A stretch of 64,000 bases of DNA from contig NZ_ANBA01000012.1 in NCBI RefSeq assembly GCF_000341085.1, forward strand, positions 62,001-126,000, given 5' to 3'. Shown piece after piece: positions 1 to 10,821 of this stretch. The notes beneath the pieces are model-generated. The model searched no databases, was not told where the DNA came from, and worked only from the letters and a program-made list of their open reading frames with translations. This stretch comes from Nocardiopsis ganjiahuensis DSM 45031. Its GTDB lineage: Bacteria; Actinomycetota; Actinomycetes; Streptosporangiales; Streptosporangiaceae. A program made the position numbers and the translations under genes. Position 1 is the stretch's first letter. Each line of letters opens with the position of its first letter.

Positions 1-394
1 CAGTGTGCCCAAGGGCGGTTTCACCTCGGCGGACGGGTTCTGGGCGACGTCGTTCTCACTCGAAAACTCTGTGTTCGGCACACCACGCAGGTTAGGCGGC
101 CCCACGGGGTAACCGCGAATCGTCTGACACGCCGGTGAGCCCGCCGTGGCCCTGGTGCGGAACCCCCGGTGGATGAAAGGGTGGTCCAGCCACGTCCACG
201 AACAACGGTCCGGACCAGAACCGGGGTTCGGGGAACGCGGTATCTTCGGGTGGAGTGGTGGCACGTCACGGTCGTTCCGAGGCCACCAGCCCCGCTTCCG
301 CCGAGCGCGCCGCGCGGGCACCCCGACCGACCCCGCCCCACCTTCCGTATCCCTGGCGGGACGGACACCTGGACCCGAATCAGGAAACCAAGCG
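1..394. other. Left-edge stretch without a supported gene
   Basis: No reading frame here looks like a real protein on either strand. The frame of the next gene stays open back to an ATG at 146, but that extension encodes low-complexity Arg/Pro/Gly sequence, so it is more likely leader or promoter DNA. In related genomes a NUDIX or CCA-adding enzyme gene often lies on the far side; nothing of it is recognisable here. Confidence 0.4.
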
Positions 395-2890
395 TTGCGT
401 CGAACTGCTTCCGCGGCCGCGGTCATGGCCATGACCGCCGCTCTGCTTCCGATACCGGCCACTCTCTCGTCCGCGTCGGCGGAGCCCGAGGACGAGGGGT
501 CGGCGGCCCCTCTCGTCGTGGACCGGATCACTCCGGACGCCCTCGACGAGGACAGCACCCTGCGGGTGGCGGGCGAGGTGATCAACACCACCGGGGAGTC
601 CGTCGAGGACGTCACCGTCCGCATGCGGTACTCCAGACACCCCTTCACCTCCCGTGACGAGCTGGACGCGTTCGCCACCGGCGACGACTGGCAGCCCAAC
701 GCCGCCGGACCGGACGAGGAGTTCGACGGCGAACTGGAGCCGGACGGCGCCCTCGAGTACTCGCTGAGCACCCCGGTCGAGGACCTGGGCCTGGACTCCT
801 ACGGCGTGTACCCCATGGTCATCGAGGCCCTCGACGGTGAGGGCGAGCCCATCGGCGCCCAGTACACGTTCCTGCCCTACTCCCCCGACGACGACGTCCC
901 CTCCGTGGACCTGGCCTGGGTCTGGCCGCTGATGGACACCCCCCAGCGGGCCGACGACGACACCTTCCTCAGCGACGGCCTCCACGGCTCCGTCGGCGCC
1001 GACGGGCGCCTGGGACGCCTCCTGCAGTCCGGCGCGCAGGTCCCGCTGTCCTTCGAGGCCGGTGACGCGGACCTCGTCGAGGAGCTGGGCCTGGAGGAAG
1101 AGGAGGCCCCGGAGGAGGAGGGCCTCCCAGCCGCGGACGCCACCGCGGAGGAGAACGCCGATTCGCTCACCCCGGAGGAGACCGAGGAGGCCGAGGACGA
1201 GGAGGACGCCGACGGCCCGGACGAGGACGACGAGGCCTCCCCGTCACGTACCGAGGGCATCCCGATCACCTGGGCGGTCGACCCCGGCACGCTCGACGAC
1301 ATCCTCCGTATGGCGTCGGAGGACCACGAGGTCCTCGAGGACCCGCTCGCGGACCCGGCCGAGAGCGACCCGGCCCGGCACGAGCAGGTCGCGAACGAGG
1401 CCGCCCAGGTGTGGCTGCGCGAGGCCCGCGCGGTACTGGCCGCCGACACCCTCGTGGCCTCGCCCTACGCCGGAACCGACCTGGGCGCGCTGCTCCGCAA
1501 CGACATGGAGTCCGACGCCGAGGCCTCGCTGCGGCTCGGACAGGAGGCCGTGGCGCGTGCGCTCGGGCTGGAGGCGGACGAGCGGTTCGCGGTTCCGGCC
1601 GGAGGGCTCATGGAGGAGAGCGTGCAGGCGCTGTTCACCGAGCACGGCGCCCACCGCTTCCTCCTGGACGAGGAGGCGGTCCCGCCCGCGTCCTGGATCA
1701 ACACGACCCCCACCGCGCAGGCGCCGCTGCCCGAGAGCGGTGCCGAGGAGGAGGGTGAGGAGCCCTACGCCCTGGTCGCCGACTCCGGGCTGACCGACGT
1801 GCTGTCCATGCCCTCTCAGGGACCCGGTGAGTCCACCCTGGCGCTCCAGCGCTTCGCCGCGGAGACCGCGATGATCGCCGGCGAGAACACCGGTGGCGAC
1901 CGCGTGGTCATCGCCGCCCCCGAGCCCGGCTGGGATCCCGGCCCCGAGCTGGCCGACGGTGTGCTCCAGGCCACCGACAGCCTTCCCTGGCTCTCGCCCG
2001 AACGCCTGGACCGGGTGGAGCTCCCCGACGCCGAGGAGCGGGAGGAGACCCGTCAGGGGCTGTCCTATCCGGACCACGCCTACGACGACGAGCTCAGCTC
2101 CACCTACCTCGGCCAGGTCGAGGACGTCGGCCGGGACGTGCGCCTGTTCAACAGCATCCTGGTCGGCGACAGCGACCCCTTCCGCCCCGCCATGGTGCGG
2201 CTGGAGTCGGTGTACTGGCGGGACCGCGAGGCCCAGGCCGGGGCCGTCCGGTCCCTGGTGGGACGAACCGTGCAGAGCCGCATGGACGACGTGCGCGTCA
2301 TTCCGGGCGAGCCGGTCACCCTGGCCAGCAGCACCGGGACCACGGGCGTGCTCGTCGCCAACGACCTCGAGGACGAGGCCGTCTACGTCTACCTGTCCTT
2401 GTACTCGGAGAACTCCGAACGGCTGAGCATCGGCGAGTACACGCACCACTTCGAGATCGCTCCCGGCGCCAAGACCACGGTGTACGTGCCGCTGTCGGCA
2501 CGGATCAACGGCAGCACGATCGTGCACGTCAGCCTGCAGAACGCCAACGGTGAGCCGATCAGCTCGCAGGACACCCTGATCCAGGTGAACGCCACGGGTC
2601 TGGGTACCCAGGCGCTCCTGATCAGCGGGATCGGCCTGCTGATCCTGATCGCCGCGCTGGCGCCCCGAGCGCTGCGCAAGTGGGCCCGGAAGCAGTCGGC
2701 CAAGGCCAACGCCGCCGAAGCCGACGGCCCCGAGGACACGCCCGCCGCACCGGACGCCCCTGCGGACGACGAGACACCCGAGGCGGACGCCCCCGCGGCG
2801 CAGTCGTCCCCGGACGCCGATCCCGGCGCCCCCTCCGGCGAGGAGCCGGACGGCGAGGACCGACCGGACGGCAGCGGCGCCGGCAAGTGA
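395..2890 (+). CDS. Secreted, membrane-anchored DUF6049-type protein
   Basis: Protein of about 831 aa, probably exported and held by a C-terminal membrane helix. The TTG at 395 follows an AGGAA Shine-Dalgarno at 382-386 and starts a typical signal peptide (two Arg, a hydrophobic run, then an Ala-Ser-Ala cleavage region). The frame stays open to an ATG at 146, and an ATG at 425 is another option. A very acidic Glu/Asp stretch lies near residues 230-285. A hydrophobic helix at about 737-760 is followed by a basic stop-transfer and an acidic Ala/Pro/Asp tail. Large secreted proteins of the DUF6049 family are found just upstream of murJ in actinobacteria, which fits this position. Function is unknown; a link to cell-wall assembly is inferred from the neighbours. 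Confidence 0.8.
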   Translation: MRRTASAAAVMAMTAALLPIPATLSSASAEPEDEGSAAPLVVDRITPDALDEDSTLRVAGEVINTTGESVEDVTVRMRYSRHPFTSRDELDAFATGDDWQPNAAGPDEEFDGELEPDGALEYSLSTPVEDLGLDSYGVYPMVIEALDGEGEPIGAQYTFLPYSPDDDVPSVDLAWVWPLMDTPQRADDDTFLSDGLHGSVGADGRLGRLLQSGAQVPLSFEAGDADLVEELGLEEEEAPEEEGLPAADATAEENADSLTPEETEEAEDEEDADGPDEDDEASPSRTEGIPITWAVDPGTLDDILRMASEDHEVLEDPLADPAESDPARHEQVANEAAQVWLREARAVLAADTLVASPYAGTDLGALLRNDMESDAEASLRLGQEAVARALGLEADERFAVPAGGLMEESVQALFTEHGAHRFLLDEEAVPPASWINTTPTAQAPLPESGAEEEGEEPYALVADSGLTDVLSMPSQGPGESTLALQRFAAETAMIAGENTGGDRVVIAAPEPGWDPGPELADGVLQATDSLPWLSPERLDRVELPDAEEREETRQGLSYPDHAYDDELSSTYLGQVEDVGRDVRLFNSILVGDSDPFRPAMVRLESVYWRDREAQAGAVRSLVGRTVQSRMDDVRVIPGEPVTLASSTGTTGVLVANDLEDEAVYVYLSLYSENSERLSIGEYTHHFEIAPGAKTTVYVPLSARINGSTIVHVSLQNANGEPISSQDTLIQVNATGLGTQALLISGIGLLILIAALAPRALRKWARKQSAKANAAEADGPEDTPAAPDAPADDETPEADAPAAQSSPDADPGAPSGEEPDGEDRPDGSGAGK

Positions 2891-2905
2891 CCGCCACCGC
2901 TTGAA

Positions 2906-2933
2906 CCGCGGCGCCGCCCCCGCGGCGCCGCGG
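2906..2933 (+). terminator. GC-rich hairpin between the DUF6049 gene and murJ
   Basis: An 11-bp perfect stem (2906-2916 with 2923-2933) has a C-rich 6-nt loop and no T tract. It sits 15 bases after the upstream stop codon and could reduce readthrough into the first murJ gene. Confidence 0.5.
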
Positions 2934-2973
2934 CACGAACCTCCCAGTCGGACGAAAGGAACCCTGATCCACG

Positions 2974-4818
<1,845 letters not shown>

Positions 4819-4891
4819 ATGCCGTGACCCCTTCGGCCCAGCCCCGCCGGAGCCCCCGTAGTCGTCCGAGTCAGAAAAGGACCACCCGACG

Positions 4892-6772
4892 GTGTCCAGC
4901 GATCACCCCCGTCAGTACGCCGACGGTCCCGAGCCCGGACCAGAGGACCACCCCGAGAGTTCGACCGGGCGCCACATGGTGATGCCCGGGGACGTGCTCG
5001 ACGCCTATGAGCGCGCAGAACCCCGGACCGAGCCGGAGACCGGGCTGAAGACGGTCCGGGACCCGAGCGAGATCGGCGACGTGGGCACCGCGGACCGCGC
5101 GGGTCTGGAGGACGGCGACGAGATCGGCGGGTCGTCCCACACCGGTCCGGGCAACATCGCCAAGTCGACCGCGATCATGGCGGTCGGCACCATCGCCTCC
5201 CGTGTGACGGGCTTCGTCCGCACCATCGTGCTGGCGGCGGCGATCGGCACCCAGCTGCTGGGTGACGCCTACCAGACCGCCGGCATGGTGCCGTACATGA
5301 TCTACGACCTGCTCATCGGCGGGTTGTTGGCCAGTGTGTTCGTGCCGTTCCTGGTCAAGCGGCGCAAGCTGGACGCCGACGGCGGGAACAAGACCGAGCA
5401 GCGCCTGGTCACCCTGATGCTGCTGGCTCTGTTCGGGCTGACCCTGGTGTCGGTGCTGATCGCCGAGTGGTTCATCCGGATCTACGCGGGCGGGTTCAGC
5501 GGGGCGCAGTACGACGTCTCGGTCATCCTGGCCCGCTACCTGGTGCTCCAGATCTTCTTCATCGGCGCCAGCGGTCTGGCCAGCGCGATGCTGAACGCGC
5601 GCAACAGGTTCGGCGCCCCCATGTGGGCCCCGGTCGTGAACAACGTCGTCATCATCGGCATCTGCCTGTGGTTCCTGTCCATCGCCGGACCGGGACGCAC
5701 ACCGGACACCGTGACCCAGAGCGAACTCGCCCTGCTCGGCCTGGGCACCGCGCTCGGACAGGTCGTCCAGGCGGCCGTGCTGCTCTGGGCGCTGTGGGCC
5801 GCGGGCTTCCGCTGGCGCCCCCGGCTGGACATCCGCGGTTCCGGGCTGGGTGAGGCGGCCGGCGCCGCCTCGTGGATGATGCTCTACATCGTCGTCGCCC
5901 AGGTGGGCGCGCTCGTCTCCACCAACGTCGCCACGCGCGCCGGTTCCATGGCCGCCGACCTCGGCTACGACACGGGGGCGGGTATCGCGGCGTACAAGTT
6001 CGCCTCGATGCTGTTCCAGCTGCCGTACGCGATCATCGCGGTCTCGGTCATCACGGCCCTGCTGCCCCGGATGAGCGAGCACGTCGCCGCCGGGCGCAAG
6101 GACCAGGTGCGGAGCGACTTCTCCCGGGGCTTCCGGCTCTCCTCGGTGCTGATCGTCCCGATCGCGGTGGCGATGATCGTCTTCGCGGTCCCCTTCTGCG
6201 TGATGATCTACGCGCAGGGCAGCACCAGTGCCGAGGACGCGGCCGCGATCGGCCGCATCCTGATGGTCTTCTGCGTGATGTTGATCCCCTTCACGCTGTT
6301 CCAGCTCCAGATGCGCGTGTTCTACGCGCTGGGCGACACCCGCACCCCGGCCCTGGTGTCGATCCCCTCCGAGATCGCCCACGCGGTCACGGCCCTCAGC
6401 CTGCTGTACTTCATGGCGGACAGCCCGCAGCACATCGTGGTGTGGCTGCCCGTTCCGTACGGGCTCTACTACATCGTCGGCTCCGTCATCATGTGGTACA
6501 TCCTGAACAGGAAGCTCAACGGCCTGGACGGTCGCAGGACCGCCTCGACACTGGTCAAACTGCATGTGGCCACGATTCCGGCGGCCGCGTTCGGCGTGCT
6601 GATGATCTACGTGACCAACGGCCTGCCGGGCGACCTGTGGCCGGCGCTCGCGTCGATGGTGGCCGGAGGACTGGTCGGTGCCGTACTGTTCTTGGTTGCC
6701 GCCAAGTTCCTTAATGTGGCTGAAGTCACAGCATTCCTGGATTTGGTCAGAACACGGCTGCGACGCCGCTGA
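4892..6772 (+). CDS. MurJ-like lipid II flippase, second tandem copy
   Basis: Polytopic MOP-superfamily protein of 626 aa, clearly paralogous to the preceding gene: both share the ITALLPRMS/ITVLLPRMS region, the FYALGDTRTPA/FFAMGDTKTPA motif and the same helix pattern. The roughly 90-residue hydrophilic N-terminus is acidic and unrelated to that of copy one. Start is GTG 4892; no strong Shine-Dalgarno is visible. The soluble domain of the mycobacterial MviN is absent. It may be a second flippase or a specialised paralogue (sporulation, division or another lipid-linked substrate). Which copy is the essential flippase cannot be told from sequence alone. Confidence 0.88.
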   Translation: MSSDHPRQYADGPEPGPEDHPESSTGRHMVMPGDVLDAYERAEPRTEPETGLKTVRDPSEIGDVGTADRAGLEDGDEIGGSSHTGPGNIAKSTAIMAVGTIASRVTGFVRTIVLAAAIGTQLLGDAYQTAGMVPYMIYDLLIGGLLASVFVPFLVKRRKLDADGGNKTEQRLVTLMLLALFGLTLVSVLIAEWFIRIYAGGFSGAQYDVSVILARYLVLQIFFIGASGLASAMLNARNRFGAPMWAPVVNNVVIIGICLWFLSIAGPGRTPDTVTQSELALLGLGTALGQVVQAAVLLWALWAAGFRWRPRLDIRGSGLGEAAGAASWMMLYIVVAQVGALVSTNVATRAGSMAADLGYDTGAGIAAYKFASMLFQLPYAIIAVSVITALLPRMSEHVAAGRKDQVRSDFSRGFRLSSVLIVPIAVAMIVFAVPFCVMIYAQGSTSAEDAAAIGRILMVFCVMLIPFTLFQLQMRVFYALGDTRTPALVSIPSEIAHAVTALSLLYFMADSPQHIVVWLPVPYGLYYIVGSVIMWYILNRKLNGLDGRRTASTLVKLHVATIPAAAFGVLMIYVTNGLPGDLWPALASMVAGGLVGAVLFLVAAKFLNVAEVTAFLDLVRTRLRRR

Positions 6773-7018
6773 TCACCTGGAACGGATGACGTTGGGTAGT
6801 CGCACCCTGGTACGTCCCAGAAGGTGAATGAGTATCCGTTGTCCTCCAAAGAGGCTGTTCAGGCGTCCTAGCATGGACAGACACCGCTTTACCGCCAGAG
6901 CATCGTTTATCCGAGCTGCCCGAAGGGAGGCTGGGGACAGCAAACAGGGCCGACCCCCTCGCGTACGCCCGCAACGGCGACACGCGACCCAGCGGCACTG
7001 GCGCCCGTCACTCCCATC

Positions 7019-8572
7019 ATGAGCACCTTCCTGATCGAACCCGGGGCGAAGCTGGCCAACCGCTACCGACTCGACCACGTGGTGAGCGAGACCGGTGGAG
7101 CGACCCGGTGGAAGGCCACCGACGAGACGCTCGCGCGTCCGGTCGCGGTATGGACCTTCGCAGAAGGTTTCCCACGCACGTCAGAGGTCGTACGAGCGGC
7201 CCGGGCCACGAGCCGCATCCCGGACGCCCGCGTCACCCAGGTCTTCGACGCCGACGACACCTCACCCGTCCCCTACGTCGTCGAGGAGTGGGTCATCGGC
7301 TCCTCCCTCGCCGAACTCCTCGCGCAGGGGCCGATGGAACCCGAACGCGCCGCGGGCCTGGTCGCCGAGGCGGCCGAGGCGATCGCCGCGGCGCACGCCG
7401 GCGGACTGCACCACCTGTGCCTGACCCCCAGCAAGCTCATGTGGAGCAGCGGCGGAGCGGTCAAGGTCACCGGCATCGGCGTGGACGCCGCACTGCTGGG
7501 GAACAACGTCCCCCAGCCCGGTGCGGTCGACGCGCAGGGACTGGGCAACCTGCTCTACGCGGCGCTCACCGGGTACTGGCCCGGCGGCCCGCAGAGCGGT
7601 CTGCCCGGCGCCCCCCAGGGGCCCATGGGCCCCTACCCGCCCGGACAGCTCCGCCATGGCGTGAGCGAACCCCTGGCCACCATCACCACCCGCGCGGCCC
7701 TGCCGCAGCTGGTCGGACAGATGGTGCCCGGACCGCCCATCAGCAGCCCCGCCGAGTTCTGCGCGGCCATGGCGGAGGTACCGCGGCTCATCCCGCTGCC
7801 GGTCTCCCCCGTGGAGGCCGTGCAGCAGCCCGAGCCCGGGACCTCCCGGCGCACGGGCGAGTTCGGCTCCACCAACAGCCAGCGGCACAGCAGCCGCAAC
7901 GGCTCGGCTCCGGCCCGCGCCGAGAGCGCCCGTCCCGCGCCCTCCCGCACGGACCAGCGGACCGCCCGCAACCAGGGCGGTTCGGCCAGGCGTCTCCTGA
8001 TCGGCGCGGTGGCGGTGGCGCTCTTCGCGGCGGTCGTCGTCGGCGCCTGGCAGATCGGCTCGTCGTTCCACCCCGGAGCGGAGGAGCCGACCGACCCGAG
8101 CGCCAACGCGACCGAGGAGGCCCCGGACGGCGCCGACCTCACACCGCTCGATATCTCCGGTGCGATCGGTTTCAACCCCTTCGGTGATACCGACGAGCAC
8201 AGCGACCGCGCCTACCGGGCGTTCGACGAGGACCCCGGCACCGCCTGGAACACCCAGGGCTACCGGGACCCCCTGTCAAGGGTCAAGGACGGCGTGGGCC
8301 TGCGCCTCGACCTGGGGGACAGCCGCGAGATCCACGAGGTCGACCTCAACATGTCAGGAGAGGGATACGAATTCGAGATTCGTGTCGGAGACACTGACAG
8401 CACGTCCTTGGACGCGTACGAGAGTGTCTGGGCAGGCAGCGGGGGATCGCAGGAGATCCCCCTCGAGGAGAGCGCCACGGGACAGTACGTCCTGATCTGG
8501 TTCACCGAACTGCCCGAAAACGGTGGTGACTACCGTGGAACGGTTAATGAGGTCGAGGTACGCGGGACCTAG
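7019..8572 (+). CDS. Membrane-anchored pseudokinase with an extracellular discoidin-like domain
   Basis: A 517-aa protein in three parts: a cytosolic Ser/Thr-kinase-like fold (about 1-260), one transmembrane helix (about 324-346) and an outside domain (about 376-517) that looks like a discoidin or carbohydrate-binding beta-sandwich. The kinase part lacks catalytic residues: the VAIK lysine is replaced (VAVW), the HRD loop reads HLCLTPSK, and DFG is replaced by TGIG. In Mycobacterium tuberculosis the same parts are fused to MviN, and the phosphorylated pseudokinase binds the FHA protein FhaA (known biology). Here the gene stands alone after two murJ copies, so a scaffold role for MurJ is a reasonable inference. 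The linker is Ser/Arg-rich. Confidence 0.85.
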   Translation: MSTFLIEPGAKLANRYRLDHVVSETGGATRWKATDETLARPVAVWTFAEGFPRTSEVVRAARATSRIPDARVTQVFDADDTSPVPYVVEEWVIGSSLAELLAQGPMEPERAAGLVAEAAEAIAAAHAGGLHHLCLTPSKLMWSSGGAVKVTGIGVDAALLGNNVPQPGAVDAQGLGNLLYAALTGYWPGGPQSGLPGAPQGPMGPYPPGQLRHGVSEPLATITTRAALPQLVGQMVPGPPISSPAEFCAAMAEVPRLIPLPVSPVEAVQQPEPGTSRRTGEFGSTNSQRHSSRNGSAPARAESARPAPSRTDQRTARNQGGSARRLLIGAVAVALFAAVVVGAWQIGSSFHPGAEEPTDPSANATEEAPDGADLTPLDISGAIGFNPFGDTDEHSDRAYRAFDEDPGTAWNTQGYRDPLSRVKDGVGLRLDLGDSREIHEVDLNMSGEGYEFEIRVGDTDSTSLDAYESVWAGSGGSQEIPLEESATGQYVLIWFTELPENGGDYRGTVNEVEVRGT

Positions 8573-8602
8573 TTCTCGTTGTGGGGTATGTGATCAGCGC
8601 TG

Positions 8603-9229
8603 ATGGACGCGTCCCAGGAGCTTCCTGACAAGGAGCTGTTGTCACGGCACGCTCAGGGTGACGAACAGGCGTTCGCGGTACTGGTTCGCCGCCACCGTGA
8701 GCGCCTGTGGGCTGTCGCCATCCGGATGATGGGTGACTCCGAGGAGGCCTCGGACGCCCTCCAGGACGCCTTCCTGTCCGCGTTCCGCGCCGCCGACCGG
8801 TTCCGGGGGGAGTCCCAGGTCACCACCTGGCTGCACCGCATCGTAGTGAACGCCTGCCACGACCGCCTCAGACGCCGCAAGGTGCGCCCGGCCACCCCGA
8901 CCGAGGACGAGACCCTCGACGTCATCTCCAACGAGCGCCTGAGCCGTTCCGGGGGCGGGCACGACCACGCCTCGCAGACCGAGGCCCGTCTGGACGTGCA
9001 CGCCGCCCTGGACCTGCTCCCGTTGGACCAGCGCATGGCGCTGACCCTCGTGGACATGCTCGGCTACCGGGTGGACGAGGCCGCGGAGATCCTCGAGGTC
9101 GCCTCCGGCACGGTCAAGAGCCGGTGTGCTCGAGGTCGCGCCAAACTTCTTCCCTCACTGGCCCACCTGAGGAACCCTCAGGCTCCCCGAGACGTCACAT
9201 CTGGGAGAGGAGGTGCCAACCCATCGTGA
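8603..9229 (+). CDS. sigM: ECF RNA polymerase sigma factor SigM
   Basis: A 208-aa ECF sigma factor. Region 2 occupies about residues 20-95 (core-binding FRAADRFRGESQVTTWLHRI) and region 4 about 135-190 with the -35-binding helix (EVASGTVKSRCARGRAKL). Its place after the murJ/pseudokinase genes and before trxB-trxA matches SigM of mycobacteria and streptomycetes. The following anti-sigma gene overlaps it by 4 bp (GTGA at 9226-9229), so the pair is translationally coupled. Known SigM-type regulons concern envelope and oxidative stress; the thioredoxin genes nearby could be targets, but no matching promoter was identified here. Confidence 0.92.
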   Translation: MDASQELPDKELLSRHAQGDEQAFAVLVRRHRERLWAVAIRMMGDSEEASDALQDAFLSAFRAADRFRGESQVTTWLHRIVVNACHDRLRRRKVRPATPTEDETLDVISNERLSRSGGGHDHASQTEARLDVHAALDLLPLDQRMALTLVDMLGYRVDEAAEILEVASGTVKSRCARGRAKLLPSLAHLRNPQAPRDVTSGRGGANPS

Positions 9230-10104
9230 CGTCCCATCCAGACGTGGAGGCACTGGCCTTCTTCGCCGAGGACCTACTGGACCCCGACGAGGAACGCTCC
9301 GTCGCCGCCCACACCGAGACATGCGCGACCTGCGCCACCACCCTCGACGAGCTCTCGGGTATCACCCGTGTCCTCGCCGAGGCACCCGCACCAGCGCTGC
9401 CGCAGGACGTCGCCGACCTCCTCGACAGCCGCATCACCGAGGCCCTGGGCGAACGCCCGGCGTCCGCCTCGCCCGCCGAGGCACCGGCAGCCGGGCCCGA
9501 CGGTCCGGTGACCGCCGAACCCGGCACACCCGCGGACGACTCGCTCGCACCGGTCGTCCCCATCGCCGCCCGGCGCCGACGCTTCGGTCTGCCGCACCTG
9601 ATGGCGGTCGCCGCCGCGACGGTGTTCGTGGTCGGCGGCGGTGCCGCGATCGTCAACGGGGTGATGGGCGGCCAACAGGAGAGCGGCGTCGCCTCACCGC
9701 TGATGGACGAGGAGACCGAACCGGAGGCCGCCCCCGACACCGCGCAGTCCTACTCCGCCGAGCCGGTGGCGAGCGGCACGGTCTACACCGAGGAAGGGCT
9801 CGGCGCTCAGGCGGCCGAGGTCCTGGCCGCGGAAGGGGCCGAGCAGCAGGAGGAGGGCGTGGGCACCCAGGCGCAGGAGCAGCTGCCCGACGGTGCGCAG
9901 GAATGCGTCACCCGGTTCGAGGAGGCCAACGGCGTCAGGGTCACCCTGGTCGACGACGCGCTCTTCGACTCCGGTGACGGAGCCGAGCGCGCGTGGGTCC
10001 TCTTCACCCAGGACACCGACGGCACAGGGGTGGTCGTCCTCGACCCGCGGCTCTGCGCGCAGGGCGACGTCCACGAGGGCGTCCTCGCCGAGAAGCCCCT
10101 GTAG
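9226..10104 (+). CDS. Anti-sigma factor with zinc (ZAS) motif
   Basis: A 292-aa membrane protein that should hold SigM inactive. The N-terminal part has the zinc-associated motif H29-x3-C33-x2-C36. One transmembrane helix lies near residues 124-146. The outside part (about 145 aa) has an Ala/Glu-rich linker, then a small folded-looking domain with one Cys at each end. Start is GTG 9226, overlapping the sigM stop, with GGAGAGGAGG at 9204-9213. The frame is open further upstream inside sigM but those starts are not credible. The two extracytoplasmic Cys residues (QECVTRF and PRLCAQ) could form a disulfide and let the protein sense redox state; that is inference. Confidence 0.85.
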   Translation: MTSHPDVEALAFFAEDLLDPDEERSVAAHTETCATCATTLDELSGITRVLAEAPAPALPQDVADLLDSRITEALGERPASASPAEAPAAGPDGPVTAEPGTPADDSLAPVVPIAARRRRFGLPHLMAVAAATVFVVGGGAAIVNGVMGGQQESGVASPLMDEETEPEAAPDTAQSYSAEPVASGTVYTEEGLGAQAAEVLAAEGAEQQEEGVGTQAQEQLPDGAQECVTRFEEANGVRVTLVDDALFDSGDGAERAWVLFTQDTDGTGVVVLDPRLCAQGDVHEGVLAEKPL

Positions 10105-10821
10105 TCAGCTGCCTCCGGCGCGCACGATCCCGCTCTCGTAGGCCAGCACCACCAGGCCCACGCGGTCCCGCACGCCGAGCTTGGCCAGCAGGCGGCCCAC
10201 GTGGGTCCGGGCGGTGGCGGGGCTCAGGTGCAGTTCCGCGCCGATCTCCTGGTTGGTCATCCCCCGGCCGACCAGGCCGAGGACCTCGCGCTCGCGTCCG
10301 GTGAGCCCCTCCAGGCGCGCGGCGGCCTCGGGAGCGGGTTCACTGCCGGCGAGGCGCTCGATGACGCTCCGGGTCACCCCGGGCGACAGCAGGGCGTCCC
10401 CCGCCGCGACCGTGCGGACCGCCTTCCGGAGCTCGCGGGGCCCCGCGTCCTTGAGCAGGAACCCGGCGGCGCCCAGCCGCAGCGCGGCGAACACGTTCTC
10501 GTCCTCGCCGAAGGTGGTGAGCACGACGACCCGGGTGTCGACATGTCGGCGCCCCGACGTGTCGACACGTCGACGTTCCAGCTCCCGCAGCACGCCGAGC
10601 CCGTCCATGGCGGGCATCTGGAGGTCCAGCAGGACCACCTCCGGGCGAAAGCGGTCGATCTCCACCAGGGCCCGGCGGCCGTCGGCGGCCTCGGCCACCA
10701 CCCCGATGTCGCCGTCGCGTTCCAGCAGTGACCGCACCCCGGTGCGTACGAGCGGCTGGTCGTCCACGAGCAGGACCCTGATCACGCCGCCCGCGCCGGC
10801 CGCGTCGTCCGTCCCGGTCAC
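10105..10821 (-). CDS. NarL/LuxR-family response regulator
   Basis: A 238-aa two-component regulator: receiver domain (acidic pair D20-D21, phosphoacceptor D66 in LLDLQMP, conserved LTTF and LLKD) and C-terminal LuxR helix-turn-helix (LTGREREVLGLVGRGMTNQEI). Its stop is directly adjacent to the convergent anti-sigma gene, with no gap, and its start overlaps the upstream kinase gene by 4 bp. Residues about 84-96 carry an unusual Arg/Val/Asp/Thr insertion encoded by two GTCGAC-containing palindromes (10536-10575). Other NarL receivers are several residues shorter between helix 3 and strand 4. Probably controls the divergent membrane gene at 12199. Confidence 0.9.
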   Translation of the reverse strand: MTGTDDAAGAGGVIRVLLVDDQPLVRTGVRSLLERDGDIGVVAEAADGRRALVEIDRFRPEVVLLDLQMPAMDGLGVLRELERRRVDTSGRRHVDTRVVVLTTFGEDENVFAALRLGAAGFLLKDAGPRELRKAVRTVAAGDALLSPGVTRSVIERLAGSEPAPEAAARLEGLTGREREVLGLVGRGMTNQEIGAELHLSPATARTHVGRLLAKLGVRDRVGLVVLAYESGIVRAGGS

